Positions 12,631-28,296 of a stretch of DNA of 64,000 nt are shown here, in pieces. Position 1 is the stretch's first letter. Every line of letters begins with the position of its first letter. Source of the DNA: Dimorphilus gyrociliatus (taxonomy: Eukaryota; Annelida; Polychaeta; Dinophilidae); contig CAJFCJ010000027.1 in the NCBI GenBank assembly GCA_904063045.1, forward strand, positions 312,501 to 376,500. Reading direction: 5' to 3'. A program made the position numbers and the translations under genes. The notes beneath the pieces are model-generated. The model was not told the origin of the DNA. It made no database searches and worked only from the letters and a program-made list of their open reading frames with translations.

Positions 12631-13920
12631 ATGGCTATGCTACAACAGGTAAATTGATAATATAAGTTTGTTTAATTCAAGCTTTAATGTTTATTATTCG
12701 TAATGTTTACTATAGTTTGGTACTAATGGATTACAAGCTAAAAGCTTAATGCGCGAAAAACTTACTGAGAGAGCTAGACGACATAAATTAAATTCAACAG
12801 ATAAATCAGTTCAACATCTTAACAAATTCTATTTAGCTGCTATGTATAAGAATATGATTGTAAGTTATCATTAACTCTAATTATTCCCGAGATCAGTATA
12901 CTCTTTTATCATTGTACAAAGGATATAGATAAGACTAAAGGAAGATCGGAACATTCTCTACAAATGGAGAAAAGAGATTTTGTCTCGAAACGAAGAAAGT
13001 CTATGGGAACTGTATCGATAATTGACGAAGGAAAGCTAGTTAGCCATAATATGTCACCTGGTAAAAGTAAATGTGATGGTGCTCTTCAAACTATAATAGA
13101 AAGGCAAGCTCAACGAATCGTTTCTGTACTTCCCTACGAGACAAGATCAACTGAATTTTTCAAAAATGAGATTTTACCAAATCTTGGCATTTGTTTGTCA
13201 AAAAACCCAAAAAGTAGTAAAAAAAGACATAATTTACAAACAATTAATGAAGAAAGTGGCAATAATAAGGAAAAATCTATCACTTTACCACCAAAGAATA
13301 CTATTTTACCTCCAATTAAAACTTCTAAAACTTCCCCTACTGATCAGGAAAATAAAGAATCTGCCGAGGAAACCGCCAACATTGAAGAAACGAGTTCCAT
13401 TTTAAAGGAACAAAACTCTATTGAAACTAAGCAGCAACAAGTAAAAAGTAAAAAAGGAGATTTATCTCTAAAAGTTAACTTTGCAAGACGTCACGGTACA
13501 GTAAAGAATGAGTATATTGAAGAAGACACATACGTTACAGTTCCTCCAACTGCTTATTGGGAAGAAACTAATAGATCTCGCGAAATTGTAATGAAAAGTT
13601 CGGTTAATAATAGACTAAATATTGCTAAGGAGAAATGTTTAAAGAATATTTCGGAGGGAGACCTTCCACTTATGTTGGCATTAGATCAGGCTGAAGTAAA
13701 CGCTCTCGAAGAAAAGCAAAAAAAAATTATACTACAAAAACGCCTACTAGATTCAAGATCGAGATATAAACAATGTCAAGTATCCGTAAAGGATTGGATG
13801 AGGAAATGGGATACTGACCAGAGAAAAGCGGAAGTACTTAAATCTTTAAAAGAAAAGGAGGAGAAAACAAGAAAGGAAGAAGAACTGAAAAAGAAAAATA
13901 AAAAAAGAGGATTACGTTGA
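12631..13920 (+). CDS. Unknown lysine/glutamate-rich protein with C-terminal helix (386 aa)
   Basis: Not recognised. Three exons join in frame: 12631-12648 (six codons), 12716-12859 and 12922-13920. The start ATG is followed after six codons by a GTAAAT donor. The N-terminal 55 residues are helical and basic (QAKSLMREKLTERARR). The middle, about residues 70-215, is polar, Lys/Ser/Thr/Pro-rich and probably disordered. The last 150 residues look helical, starting with a Tyr/Pro/Trp patch (TVPPTAYWEE), and end in a highly charged Lys/Glu coiled-coil-like tail. There is no signal peptide and no membrane segment. The composition would suit a cytoskeletal or ciliary protein, but that is only a guess. 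Codon use and clean splice sites argue that it is a real gene. Confidence 0.72.
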
Positions 13921-14163
13921 TGTTCTCTTTTTCCTAATGTATCATTGTTCTTTTCAATCTGTAATTTTTCTACTTTTTATATTGACTATGTAATGTTTTA
14001 TAGCAAAGAAAAACAAAGAGATAAATCGTTTATTTCAAAAATTCAATACTCGTTCAAATTGTTTGAACGGAAATGAGAATTAATTTGCTATTTTCAATAT
14101 TAATCGTAAGAATAAATACAAATAAATAGAAGAAATAACTGAAGTATAGTGTATACTGTATGC

Positions 14164-14234
<71 letters not shown>

Positions 14235-14832
14235 AGGTTAATCTTCCTATTTCATTTAATTCTACTATCTTTAATTGTTACCTTTATTTATATGTCAATT
14301 TTGTATCATATTCCTTTACTTAGATTACATCATTTCTGTTTTTCTTCTTTTACAGCTTAAGATAGAATCCAGAAATATAATATAAAAACTGAAGAAGAAG
14401 AAGACTACTGTTACATATAAAGTATAATCTCTCCAGTATTTTATAATAATTCTATCCTTGTCTTGATTATTTTATAATAGGTATAGATATATTAGTATGT
14501 ATATATATATAGAAGAAAAACTAGGATACGTAGGTGGTATTCTATTGAAATTCATAAAATATTAAATATAATATCTCTAACAAAAGTCAAGTAGTTGATA
14601 AATTATTCAGCATCTTTTAATAAATTGATCATTTCTACGAAAAATGGCTCGTTACCACACGAATAGTGATATTTAATATCATTATTATCCTAATATAATT
14701 GATAAAATAACCTTGTCATTGACATATATTTCCTTTATTATCTTAAATTCAAGCAAATGGTCCAAGTTAAGCAATGGTAAACAAGGATAAATTGCTCCAC
14801 CATTGCACTTGACATCCCTTTATATATCCTAG

Positions 14833-14880
<48 letters not shown>

Positions 14881-16656
14881 TAGAATTTTCTTATTATCAG
14901 TTATTTGACCTTTTTTCATCAAAATAGAGTATTTCTTTATTCATACTGAATTGCACACTTCCCGGTTCAACAAAGATCACTTTAAAATCTTTTAAATAAA
15001 TAAGGGCTATATAGTGAAAGAAGTGTCAACTCTCCATCTCTAATCAATAAGTATTCTGAAAAGAGAACCTTAAATACCAAAAGTAATAGAGTTAATAATA
15101 AATATTAAGTTCTACTAGAGGAAAAGAGATAATAGGGTGAAAAAATGTGATGATATAAAAATATCTCTTCTGTTAAAAGGTAAGAGATTTTCTTTTATTC
15201 ATCAATTTAAAACTATAAATAAATAGTAGCCATTTATTTTTAGTTGCAAATTGAAGTCTCGAGAAGTCGAGTCCTTGTAGAAAGATCAAATTTAGTAGAC
15301 GATTAAGCGTCTAATGCCTCAAAAACAGAAAAAAATTATAAATATAGACTTCTATTTATATTATATTAATGATATATCTTTAAATTTTCGAATATACGGA
15401 AAATATTTTCTGGAAAACTAATCATCTTAGTCTACCTGTAGGATTCAGTTACTATTCAGCGCCCTCTATATTTCAAGATTAAAACGATCAACGGTTATTA
15501 TATTCCACAAGTAGTTTTACTAAAACTAAAGTACAAACAGTATTTTTAATAAATAATATACCTTATTGGCTGTCATAGTATACAATCGGGTAGATTTTGA
15601 CGACAATTCATACTTAATACTATCCTCAGTTTACTCTTCTAAAGACAACATATAATAAGATTACTAACTTGAATAGACTCGTATTTGACAAAGTTTGCTA
15701 TATTTCCAGTATAGCTGTTCCCCTAAATAGACTATTTAAAGTATAACTTTGTCTAAAAGAGAACTTGAACTATTTCATTGAATTGATGCTTTCTTTCTTT
15801 ATCTAAATAAATAAGGTTATAAGAAAGAGAAGCGTTATTGCAATTTATGAAAAATTAAAGAGGAATGGATTACATAAGTAAATACCACTGGAAATTTATC
15901 GTAAGATTCTCTACTCTATTTAACCTTTTTTAATATTAAATTTACGATTTAAGTGGCAAATATGAAAAAATCTTACTCCACTCTACTATATTCACGGTTA
16001 ATGTCGCCTTTCTTTATCAGCTCAGGCCTGCTATAGAATAGGAAGTCCATTATTACCAATTTTATTCACTCCCATGGATGGCTAACATGAACAAAGGCTT
16101 AAGCCTATTTAAGGCCCCGCAATCTTTATTAAAAACTGGGTGTCATAAACTACATAGCTGTTTACCTAGTAGTAGTTCCTATGTAAGTATATGATTTGCA
16201 TTGAAATATTATATTTAACTGTAACTAATATTAAGATATTAACTAATTCAGATTGTTCTATAAAGTTATAAATTGATGTATACATTTTATTTACTTCGGA
16301 GGTTCAAGTAAGGATATTAATTAGTGCTTAGTTAGACAAAATAGTTGTTCTAATAGTTATAACTAACTAGTACTGCCGTAAAAGTAATCGTTAGTTGTTT
16401 TTATTAAAAGAAAAGAAGTGTTTTATTTATAAAATGATAGTCATTTTATAATATTAAATTGTCTATTTCTTAAAAAATTTAAAGCTATTATCCACCTTGC
16501 ATTAAAAGCGCTGCCATACAAATAAATTTTAAAGTTTCACTATGAATCTATTTTAAAACGAACTTTGCTATTCATAAATTAGAAGCTATAACAATATATT
16601 TAACAAAAAACATATAATCATTCAATTGTTTTGTTTCTTTTTTCAGCTATCTAAAA
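13921..16656. repeat. Gene-free interval with two long (TA)n arrays
   Basis: No gene is supported. Long near-perfect (TA)n arrays lie at about 14166-14232 and 14838-14876. A CTCF-core-like site (reverse complement TAGAGGGCGCT) is at 15458-15468. A locally less AT-rich patch at about 16010-16160 has no open frame I recognise. A TTTTTTCAG acceptor at about 16645, just before the next ATG, suggests a 5' UTR intron of the following gene. Confidence 0.65.
14166..14232. repeat. (TA)n microsatellite
   Basis: About 33 consecutive TA units, the longest perfect array in the window. Similar shorter arrays are at 687-722, 14838-14876, 36906-36934 and 52838-52878. Confidence 0.95.
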
Positions 16657-17930
16657 ATGATAAAAAAAGTCAAATTTTGTCTCTTTCTCAGTGTATTAGC
16701 TTTTATGTGTTTTATAAGTGCCTACCGATTTAGAACAAAGGATAAAGTTGTAGTCGAAACTAAGGTGTATCCTGAAAGCTTTTCAGAAGAAAGAAAGTAT
16801 ATACCTCCGAATGAAAAAGAGGCCAATTATAGATATGTTGTTTATGAGTGTACAGGATGGTGTACAGGATGGGGAAACAGATTATATGGAGTTTTTGCAG
16901 CCTATTATTTAGCAATAATATCAAATAGAGCATTTCGTATCCATATGAAATTACCTTGCCACTTGGATAACTTTTTAACGCCTAATCGAGTAACTTGGAA
17001 TAAGAAATATCCTCCTGTTGATAAATTTATTACCAAGCATATACCAGATATGACATATTACGAATTAAAAAATTTATATACATCACTACTGAGTGACAAT
17101 ATTAAAGTCATTTCTTACAGGCATCATTCGAGTAAAATAATCAATTTTTTAGCTAATCAAAAAGCGTTCCGTCAACTCTTTCTAAATTTGGGTTATAGAG
17201 ATGAAGAATTGAATGGTTTTAGTACCCATTCAATACCTTTCAAGGTAAACTATTACAGAAGCGCGTTAAAATTACCAATATTTTATTTTTATTCTGTTTT
17301 TTTTTCGTTTCTTTTCCCTTCAAGTACAATATATTCGATGTGCTATTTACCTTGAATACGGAACTAAGGGAGGATAAGGAAAGACTAACTAGCGGTAAAA
17401 ATTTACTGTGCGCTCATGTGAGACATGCCGAAACTGGAGAAAAGCCAAAAGCTTATCATCTAGAAGCCAGAAACAATACTCAGTTTGTGTGGCAGAATCT
17501 TCAGAATTTATTAAAACAGAATAGATATAAAAATCATTATATATATATTGCAACCGATTCGGCAAAAGTCGCTCGTCAGAGCTTAAAAATCTTCAACAGA
17601 AAGCTAATCCAGGCCAAAGGCTCTTTAACTAATATACAAAGATGGTCTAAAAATGGAAAAACACCTGAAGTTTCAGACGCCTGCAATGGTCTTCGAAGAG
17701 TTATATTGGATTGGAAAATCCTATCTGAATGTCGTCTGGTCATTAGATCACCCGGTGGTAGTACTTTTTCTGGTTCAGCAGTCTCAATGAGTATTAATAA
17801 AGAGTCTTACCATATTTATGGTAAACCGAAAAGGCTTGTAAGCCTTGGAAGACGCTTTCATATCATAGCAAATACTAATAAATATCCACTTCTCAAGTGT
17901 AGTTTCAAGGAAAAGGATAGATGCATATAG
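16657..17930 (+). CDS. Type II membrane glycosyltransferase, fucosyltransferase-like
   Basis: Two exons, 16657-17244 and 17325-17930, join in phase 0 across an 80-bp intron to give 397 residues. Residues 7-22 form a single N-terminal signal anchor, followed by a stem and a lumenal domain, as in Golgi glycosyltransferases. GWGNRLYG near residues 71-78 resembles the G-x-GN-x-x motif at the start of GT-B fucosyltransferases, and HVRHAE near 227 resembles their H-x-R-R GDP-fucose-binding motif, though with His in place of the second Arg. IYIATDSAK and a late SPGGSTFSGSA stretch also fit this fold. From these motifs I infer transfer of fucose, possibly in a GT11/GT23/O-fucosyltransferase-related group. 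The acceptor is unknown, and the changed HVR motif makes activity uncertain. Confidence 0.65.
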
Positions 17931-19654
17931 TAAAATTTTGTAACCTTTTCTCTATTGCTGTAATGGATCATAATATATTATCATTTTAAGATATTAGTAA
18001 TATTAAATTATTTTGATCAGATTATTTTAACCTGTGCTGCCCTCTACCGCTAAATATCAATATATTTTATTTGAGCGTGTTTTTTACGATAAAGAGTAAA
18101 AGTTAAAAATCGTTGATATCAAATTTAACATTGCCTGAATTTGACTTTAATTCTATATGTATTATTAGTTGTTGCAGTCAGATTAATGTATATATACTGT
18201 ATATATATGTATACTTTATACTGTAAATATTCGTATGTACAGTAAATACTCAACAAGTCTCTTTCCTGCCCAACATTTCTTTTCTATCAAAGGTATTTTT
18301 AAACAATTCGATAACCGAAGAAAAGAACATGTTATCAAAAGAATGTATTAATATTCGTGTTCATATTACATAAATATAGAGCGAACATGTTAGCCCTATT
18401 CTTCGAAACTAAATATATTATACGATAGAATAGGATTATATTTTAAGGTGCTTTTAATGACACCTTGAATAGAGTGGAAAGCTTATGATACACTTCTAAG
18501 AATAGTCTATTCTTTAAGCCATACTTTCAATTTTCTTCAATATTTCTACGTATTCAGTGAAAATTATTTATTTACTTAATTTACATATAATTCTATTACT
18601 AGTATACAGCATATAAGTATGAATACATGTAATCTACAACTACACCGAGCTAAAGAACAATTGCTGCACTCTTCTCACAAAGATTTAGCTACTTTTTCAA
18701 AGTTATTTTAGTTACATTTCGGCTTTTTTGGCGTAATTTATATTTGCTGAACGTACTAAAGAAAAAGTGTAATTGAAAGTTTCAAGAGAGTGAAAGCGAG
18801 ATTTCTATATCAAATTTATTCAAATATTTCGTAAGTAAAAAGAAAATATATACATCTATATAAGTTTATTTTGTGTAGAACTAGCTCCATTTTTGTATAT
18901 ATCTTTGTGATAAAAAGGTGAGATATAAACTAAAGAGATTTTATTCAATATTTGTTGTACTTCTTAGAATGATAATTATCGTATAATACAACATAAAAAG
19001 TTTATTTTAGATAGTAAAAAACACAAAATACAGTAAGAATCAAATTTTATAAATGCTAGGAATATACGTATTTTTGTATTAAAATAACTCGAAAGTCTAT
19101 TCAACGTTCAAGAGGATAAGGAAGCATCTATACAACTTAAATGTGTAAGGAATATCACATCGCGAAGAGCTGTCAAGTTTTATATACTCTCTCAGAATTA
19201 AAAATACATGGACGTTTTTGTTGATTTAGATATAACTACCTAACAGTAAATTTGTTCAAGATCAAGACTGTCAATAGTATAGGCCGTAAGTTATATATGT
19301 TAACGATTCCTGTAGAATATTCTCATACTTGAGGTATTAAGACTCTAAAAAGAATTAAGGCTATATAACATTTTATGCTCTTATAATATTGAGAAATTCG
19401 AAGGAAATGCCGTTTATTTCATTCATGAACGATCCTTTCATTTATAGTAAGTGGGAAGTTTAACTTTTTCTTACCAATGAAAAAGCTGAACATTTCAATT
19501 TTTTCAATATATTACTATATACAGTATATTAAGCAGAGTTAACAGATTTATTTTATCTTTAAACTGTGATACAGCTGTACTGGATATAATTGAGATTAAC
19601 GAAAACAAATAATCACTCTATATCTCTCTGGTTAAAGGTACGGACAAAAAGGAT
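17931..19654. other. Gene-free interval
   Basis: No gene is supported. The left end is the 3' UTR of the glycosyltransferase-like gene and has a CTCF-core-like site at 18038-18046 (reverse complement TAGAGGGCA). TATACTGTATA-type palindromes occur near 18190-18225 and 19516. The right end is the presumed promoter of the next gene. Confidence 0.6.
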
Positions 19655-20254
19655 ATGGCTGATCCTATTGAAAATCATGCATATTTACCTAGAAGTTCAC
19701 CAATTAGGAATTCGAAAATGGAAGATAATCTTGACAGTAGATGGATTAATAACATGAATGGAGTTGATAAGCAAATTTCAATAATTGAATGTATTGAAGA
19801 TTTTCTAAGAGCTGTCAATGAGATGGAAACGTGCATTTTGTACAAGTCACGTTTAAGAGAAATAGAAGTTGATCCAAAAATGGAAGAATGCTTAAATGAG
19901 GCATGCTCCCTCGTTAAATTACCTGTATCGAATTTTGAACCCACCACCCTACAGCCATATTATAAAATGGTAACAGATTTTAAGGAGAGTATACAAGGAG
20001 AAGTGGCAGAAGTACCAATCAAGGGAAATTCAATTAGTACATATCATTACTTTGAAAAGAAGACAAAAACTATCAAAGATAAATCATACAAAACTACAAC
20101 TCTAATTGAAAATTGTAGTAGTTGCTTTGATTTCATATCTGGTAAATTTAAAATATTGCTCAAAACATTTACTGAATTAGCCCGTTATATTCAAAGAGAG
20201 TATGAACATCATTTACAAAATTTACAAAAAGCACTATGCACTTTTCCTGGCTAA
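19655..20254 (+). CDS. Candidate Spot14/MID1IP1-family protein (199 aa)
   Basis: A single-exon intracellular protein without signal peptide or membrane segment. Residues 40-75 include an acidic helical block with DFLRAVNEME, resembling the F-x-x-AVN-x-M signature at the start of Spot14/MID1-interacting proteins. Near residues 100-115, QPYYKMVTDFKESI corresponds to the second conserved block of that family (YY-x-x-L/V-x-x-I/F-x-x-x-I). The C-terminus forms a helix rich in aromatic and charged residues. Known members bind and activate acetyl-CoA carboxylase in lipid synthesis or associate with the microtubule regulator MID1. The length (199) is close to the usual 150-200. The assignment rests on short motif similarity read by eye and should be treated as probable only. 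Confidence 0.55.
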   Translation: MADPIENHAYLPRSSPIRNSKMEDNLDSRWINNMNGVDKQISIIECIEDFLRAVNEMETCILYKSRLREIEVDPKMEECLNEACSLVKLPVSNFEPTTLQPYYKMVTDFKESIQGEVAEVPIKGNSISTYHYFEKKTKTIKDKSYKTTTLIENCSSCFDFISGKFKILLKTFTELARYIQREYEHHLQNLQKALCTFPG

Positions 20255-20664
20255 TTAATTCTATCATTTAATGAAAACATGGAATAAGAGCATCAATTGG
20301 ACACAACTTAATTCATTTATCTTTATATAATATAAGACAAGCCACTATTCACTTATAACTTTTATTATTTAATCAAAAAGGACTAATAAAATAGTTCCAA
20401 CAGCAGAAGCTCACATAGTACAGTATATACTCTGTTCAGAAGTGTTTTGGAGCTTTTGTTCTCTTATTTATCATCCTTATAGTAAGAAGATGTATATAGC
20501 CTGCTATCAACCTTCTCCATTTTTTTAGGTTTGTTACTTAATAAATAGATTAAATATATATATTACACTCAATAAAAGTTTTACAACAAACTCTTCGATC
20601 AGTAATATTTTGACGATAATCTGCAACGAAATGGTTAGCTGTAGTACAAACAAAAGAGAAATAA
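20255..20664. other. Convergent 3' region
   Basis: About 410 bp between the end of the Spot14-like gene and the end of the orphan F-box frame on the other strand. I searched it on the minus strand for further F-box gene exons and saw none. Confidence 0.5.
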
Positions 20665-20853
20665 TTAAGCCCTAGACGCTTTCATATACCAACACTTTCT
20701 GATATATTTTCTCCAAAAGACGTCTTCCCTAGAGCATGTTACTAAATATAGAGTTTTGCGTGTTAACGATAAATTAGCTAATTCTTCAATATTTAAATTT
20801 AGGCATATCAATTGGAGTATTTCGTTTGGTAAATCGCGCAAATGCAGCGCCAT
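20665..20853 (-). CDS. Orphan F-box reading frame (62 aa), likely partial duplicate of the FBXO31-like gene
   Basis: The frame begins with a clear F-box (DLPNEILQLI, then a hydrophobic helix and a VFWRKYIRK end). It matches the first exon of the FBXO31-like gene at 21354-23127 in layout: DLP-x-EILQ-x-I near the start and FW-R/K near the end. A GTATAT donor-like site inside the frame falls close to the position where the intact gene's exon 1 is spliced, but no downstream exons of the FBXO31 kind follow. It may be a standalone mini F-box protein that binds Skp1 without a substrate domain, or a remnant of a tandem duplication. Both genes lie on the minus strand about 0.5 kb apart. Confidence 0.5.
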   Translation of the reverse strand: MALHLRDLPNEILQLICLNLNIEELANLSLTRKTLYLVTCSREDVFWRKYIRKCWYMKASRA

Positions 20854-21353
20854 ATTTCTATTTTGTTTGTTTCCTGCTATCCCTGAAAAAAGTAGGGTTT
20901 ACATTCGGTAGCGTACTCTAGCGGACTAGAAAATTTGCTGTTTTACTGATTTGAACTCAAAAAGGTCAAACTATAAGCCAAAAGAAAGTCTTAAGAGATA
21001 GTCTTTTTAAGAACTCATAAAACTATCGTCATCGAATATAAACAGAAAAGTTGATATAGTTTAATTGTTGTCATATTGACATATACTGTACATTATTATG
21101 AAAAAAGACAATGGAAGATAGAAAACAATAAATGAATAAACAAATTGATAAAATTAATCAGTAATAATTAACTAATTAACTAATCAACTCTAAAGGAAAA
21201 TAAGAAATTAGAGAAATTAAAAACAATTGAATGGTTGATGACGCATCAGTTTTGAATATTATATTAATGGATATTCTCCATAAAACTATTAAATAGAATT
21301 GAATAAAAGAAAAACAGAGTGTAGTATTTAAATATAGTTTTTTCATATCATTC
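20854..21353. other. Short intergenic region between two F-box loci
   Basis: About 500 bp of AT-rich sequence between the orphan F-box frame and the stop codon of the FBXO31-like gene. It presumably contains the latter's 3' UTR. No gene seen. Confidence 0.5.
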
Positions 21354-23127
21354 TTACGTAATCTGCAATCTTTTATATAAAGATAAGTGACGTAATTCAG
21401 GCCACATAAAAGCAAAGTTATCGTTATCGAATATAATCCATTCTCCAGATATATAACGAGGATTGGAAAATGACGAACCAGCTACTTGACCAACACCTCT
21501 AAACCTTTTAAGAAATAATTGAAATTATTATTAATTTGTTAGTATTTATGATTAGTTTATTATCAAGTTTATTAATATACTAAACCGAAGAAAGCATGTC
21601 TCTGGCAATTCTGTAGACACGTTATCATTAAATTTATCTAGAAATTCTTTATTTATATTAAATTTCATTCCAATTGGTCGAGGCGTTGAATTATCAAATT
21701 TTGTATAAACTGGCGATGTTAAATTCATTTCATTCTCTATATTTAAATATCCTACAGAAAATTCTAATTTGGCTTTGAAAGTCTTTTGACCGGATGGAAC
21801 GTTGTCATCTCCCTATAAGTAAATACGAATAGAGTAAAGTAATATAGTACACATTTTAGGGTTTCGTTTACCGATATTTTAGTTCCAATTGCAGTAAACA
21901 AAGAATTTGATTTTTCGTAATGTAATTTTATTATTTCTGATCCATGAACCGAATACGTTCCAATAAAGGTTCCAGGTTTAATAAGTGCTTCAGGTATTTC
22001 TGTATTACATTCTGCGTATCCTTTTTCGTTTAAATCGAGCTTATCATACGCAATACCTGTCCTTTATAGATATATACTGAACAGAATCCATAGCGATACT
22101 CTAGACAATTGTCATACCTTAGCATTCTAGCGAAATTGTCGTGTCTCTTTTTAGACAGATGTACAAACTGAAAAAATTGCGGTGATATATATTCGTAATT
22201 GTTGAAATCATCGTAAACCATCTCAGAATCTCCTTCTAATTGAGATAATATCCATTCTCTTCCTGTGATGACTGTTGAGAGATCGTCCAAACCGATACTT
22301 TCCTTGATGATAAACCGATTATTCTCTACCTATAAATTACAATTGTTTAAATTATATTCACGTATTTAATACAAAAGGAGGTAAAAAGGAAAAAGAGGAG
22401 AGAGAGAGAGAAAGAGAGAGAGAGGAGGGGGAGAAGGTAGGGGGAAAAGAATATTTTACCGGATTAAGACTAAGATAAAGTTCCTTTCTGAAGGGATAAT
22501 GAATGCGTTTTGCTTCTAAATCAACTCTCCAAAGACATAGCAGAGTTGGTTTGGATTTAATATTGACTTTTGGCAGAACATAATAGCAATTAATAGCAAT
22601 TTCTTTATTATCAAACTAAAAAGAATAAAAAATTACAATATATCATATATATATAAATTTTATACATATATAGATATTCTAATAGAGATATACAAGTACC
22701 TTAATAACAACCATTCCACCAGTGGAAGGATTATCTGCAGCCCAAAATCCTAAATACTGACTATATTTATTCAAAACTGCAAAATAATTATTTATTAGAA
22801 TGTAAAATACAAGAGAGATAATTCTGAACAAACACTTAAAGACGTCTTTCAAACAGACTTCAGAGTTTATAATATTCTTTTGAAATGCTAATTATAATAG
22901 AAAAAATGTTAATAATTGATTATTATTGAATACTATCTACATATATTTACAATTATATATTTGATATTACCTATTTTTATCATTCTTTTCCAAAATGCTT
23001 TATCTTGACTCGACGTTAGAGTATAGAATTTTTTACATGTCTTTCCCACTTCGCTTAAAGACTTCAAGTCCAAATTTACAAAGATATTTTGTAAGATTTC
23101 AAATGGCAAATCACAAATATTCTCCAT
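21354..23127 (-). CDS. FBXO31: FBXO31-like F-box protein (SCF ubiquitin-ligase substrate receptor)
   Basis: Seven exons, read downwards: 23127-22971, 22776-22700, 22615-22460, 22329-22118, 22061-21872, 21812-21586 and 21504-21354, all joining in frame to 389 residues. Residues 1-45 are the F-box, which binds Skp1 and so recruits Cul1. The remainder matches the FBXO31 substrate domain: YLGFWAADNPSTGGM after the F-box, a PGTFIGTYSVHGSEI block, TKISGDDNVPSG, then RGVGQVAGSSF and the terminal IIFDNDNFAFMWPEL. In vertebrates FBXO31 targets cyclin D1, MDM2 and C-terminally amidated or oxidised protein fragments. It is shorter than human FBXO31 (about 540 residues), mainly by lacking the long N-terminal and internal acidic linkers. 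The TAA at the end overlaps a GTAAGA that could act as a donor, so a short extra exon is possible. Confidence 0.85.
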
Positions 23128-23622
23128 TATCGTTTAGAACTTATTCTTCTAACTACAATTCTTTTCAATTTTACTTTATGATAAAATATGTCTTTGCGAT
23201 TATTATTATTTAATTAACATGAAGTACAGTTTTTTATAAGATACAACAGTTTATAATTTAAAAAAGTCAGGCTTTTCATTCCATAATTAATTGGAAAGGA
23301 AACTGTCAACAAAAAATGGACACCGTAAACAGAAAATTTTAAATATTCTATAAAATGGAACGTATTTCGATACTGAAAAAGCACTATTTTAACTGTCGAA
23401 AGTGCATTTATGATACAATATATTAGCAAACATCAATGTTAAAAGCATGTGTAGTAGACTTAGAAGTTAATGGGAGAATTTCAATTTTCATAAGAAATTT
23501 ACGTATCTTTGTATTCGTATAAAAGAGATACCTTTCTAATATTTAAAGGATATTTTAAGAGATACCTTTCTAATATTTAAAGGATAAGAAAGGATTAAAA
23601 ATCTGTTTATTAAGAAATATAA
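23128..23622. other. Upstream region of the FBXO31-like gene
   Basis: Holds the FBXO31-like promoter and the 3' end of the small gene to its right, both on the minus strand. A direct repeat of about 37 bp (from AAAAGAGATACC or AAGAGATACC to AAAGGAT) occurs twice in tandem at about 23522-23584. No gene seen. Confidence 0.5.
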
Positions 23623-23956
23623 TTAATCTTCATCAATACGATTAGTACAATTGACGTTAACAACTATTCCTTGAGATTCTCCTTCAATCGTTACCGAACC
23701 CAAAAGTTTAAATGGTGCACCATTAAACTTTTCTTGAAGTATTCTTAAAAGTGTATCATTTATCTTTTCCTCTATTTCTCTTATTTGATTATCGGAAATT
23801 GAACTGTAAAAAGAGCAGAACAAATTAAAATGATTGTATTTACAAATATAACAATGTATATTACTCTATTGTAACCCTACTGGAAGTAGTAGGTAAAGAA
23901 TTTTCTAGGCAGATTTTCTTCATGTCAAAATCCTTCAAAATTGATGTATATATCCT
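23623..23956 (-). CDS. Small protein, possibly a Tctex1-type dynein light chain (partial model)
   Basis: Two exons on the minus strand, 23956-23865 and 23803-23623, join in frame. An ATG at 23923 would give 79 residues, but the left exon is open back to a CTAG acceptor, so upstream exons may exist and the start is uncertain. The C-terminal half has an amphipathic helix (REIEEKINDTLLRIL) followed by FKLLGSVTIEGESQGIVV and a closing Cys and Asp-Glu-Asp. This order, helix then a beta strand with V-x-I and a Q-G-I/V turn, recalls the end of the Tctex1 light-chain fold, which dimerises on dynein intermediate chains. The usual Trp-Asp near the end is missing. Identification is tentative. Confidence 0.35.
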
Positions 23957-24560
23957 CTAGGAAGAGAGACAGAGACAGAGAGAGGGAAAGAGAGTGGTAA
24001 AAAAAAGTAAAAGTGCGAATACGAAAAGAAGAAATAAGCTAAATTGAGTATTGAGTGCTTTTAGTGCTAGTAAAGTCACTAATTAGTTTAAAGTATTGAT
24101 TGTTTGAGTAACTACTATACTGTTATTACTTGAAATATTCAAAAAGTTACCTATAATTGGTCAAAGTTATAATTTACACTCATTTCTCTATATCGTTCAA
24201 CCAATAAACTTGTTATTGGTCATAATAAGAAAATTGAACTGATTAAGATAATAAAGTATACTGTTTATCCCACTTTTGAAAGAGAGATAAGACTGAGTGA
24301 TACTTTTTCTTTAAATTCTATTATACTATACTATATTCTTGATATTTAATCACATACTAATACACTGAATGGTAGGCTAAAATCTAGAGGGCGCCTTTTA
24401 TTATTACGGCATTAAAAAACGAATAATATTGATATTTCAATATATGCAGTCAACGTGACTAGCCCAGCCCCAAAATTGATCATGAGTCAATAAAAAAAGT
24501 GGAGTTCAAAAGGAAAAAATTTTGTTGAAAAAGGATAAGAAAAAAATATTAGTAAGAAAG
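23957..24560. promoter_or_regulatory. Upstream region of the Ste20 kinase with a CTCF-like core
   Basis: Lies between the minus-strand small gene and the plus-strand kinase, so it probably contains a divergent promoter pair. A (GA)n-like tract is at about 23960-23995. The sequence CTAGAGGGCGCC at 24384-24395 fits the bilaterian CTCF core YAGRKGGCR. It stands in AT-rich surroundings about 170 bp before the kinase ATG. Binding is inference only. Confidence 0.4.

Positions 24561-28296
<3,736 letters not shown>

Noticed and set aside
16010-16160. Less AT-rich patch considered as a transposon fragment or exon
   Set aside because: No terminal repeats, open frame or family motif could be seen.
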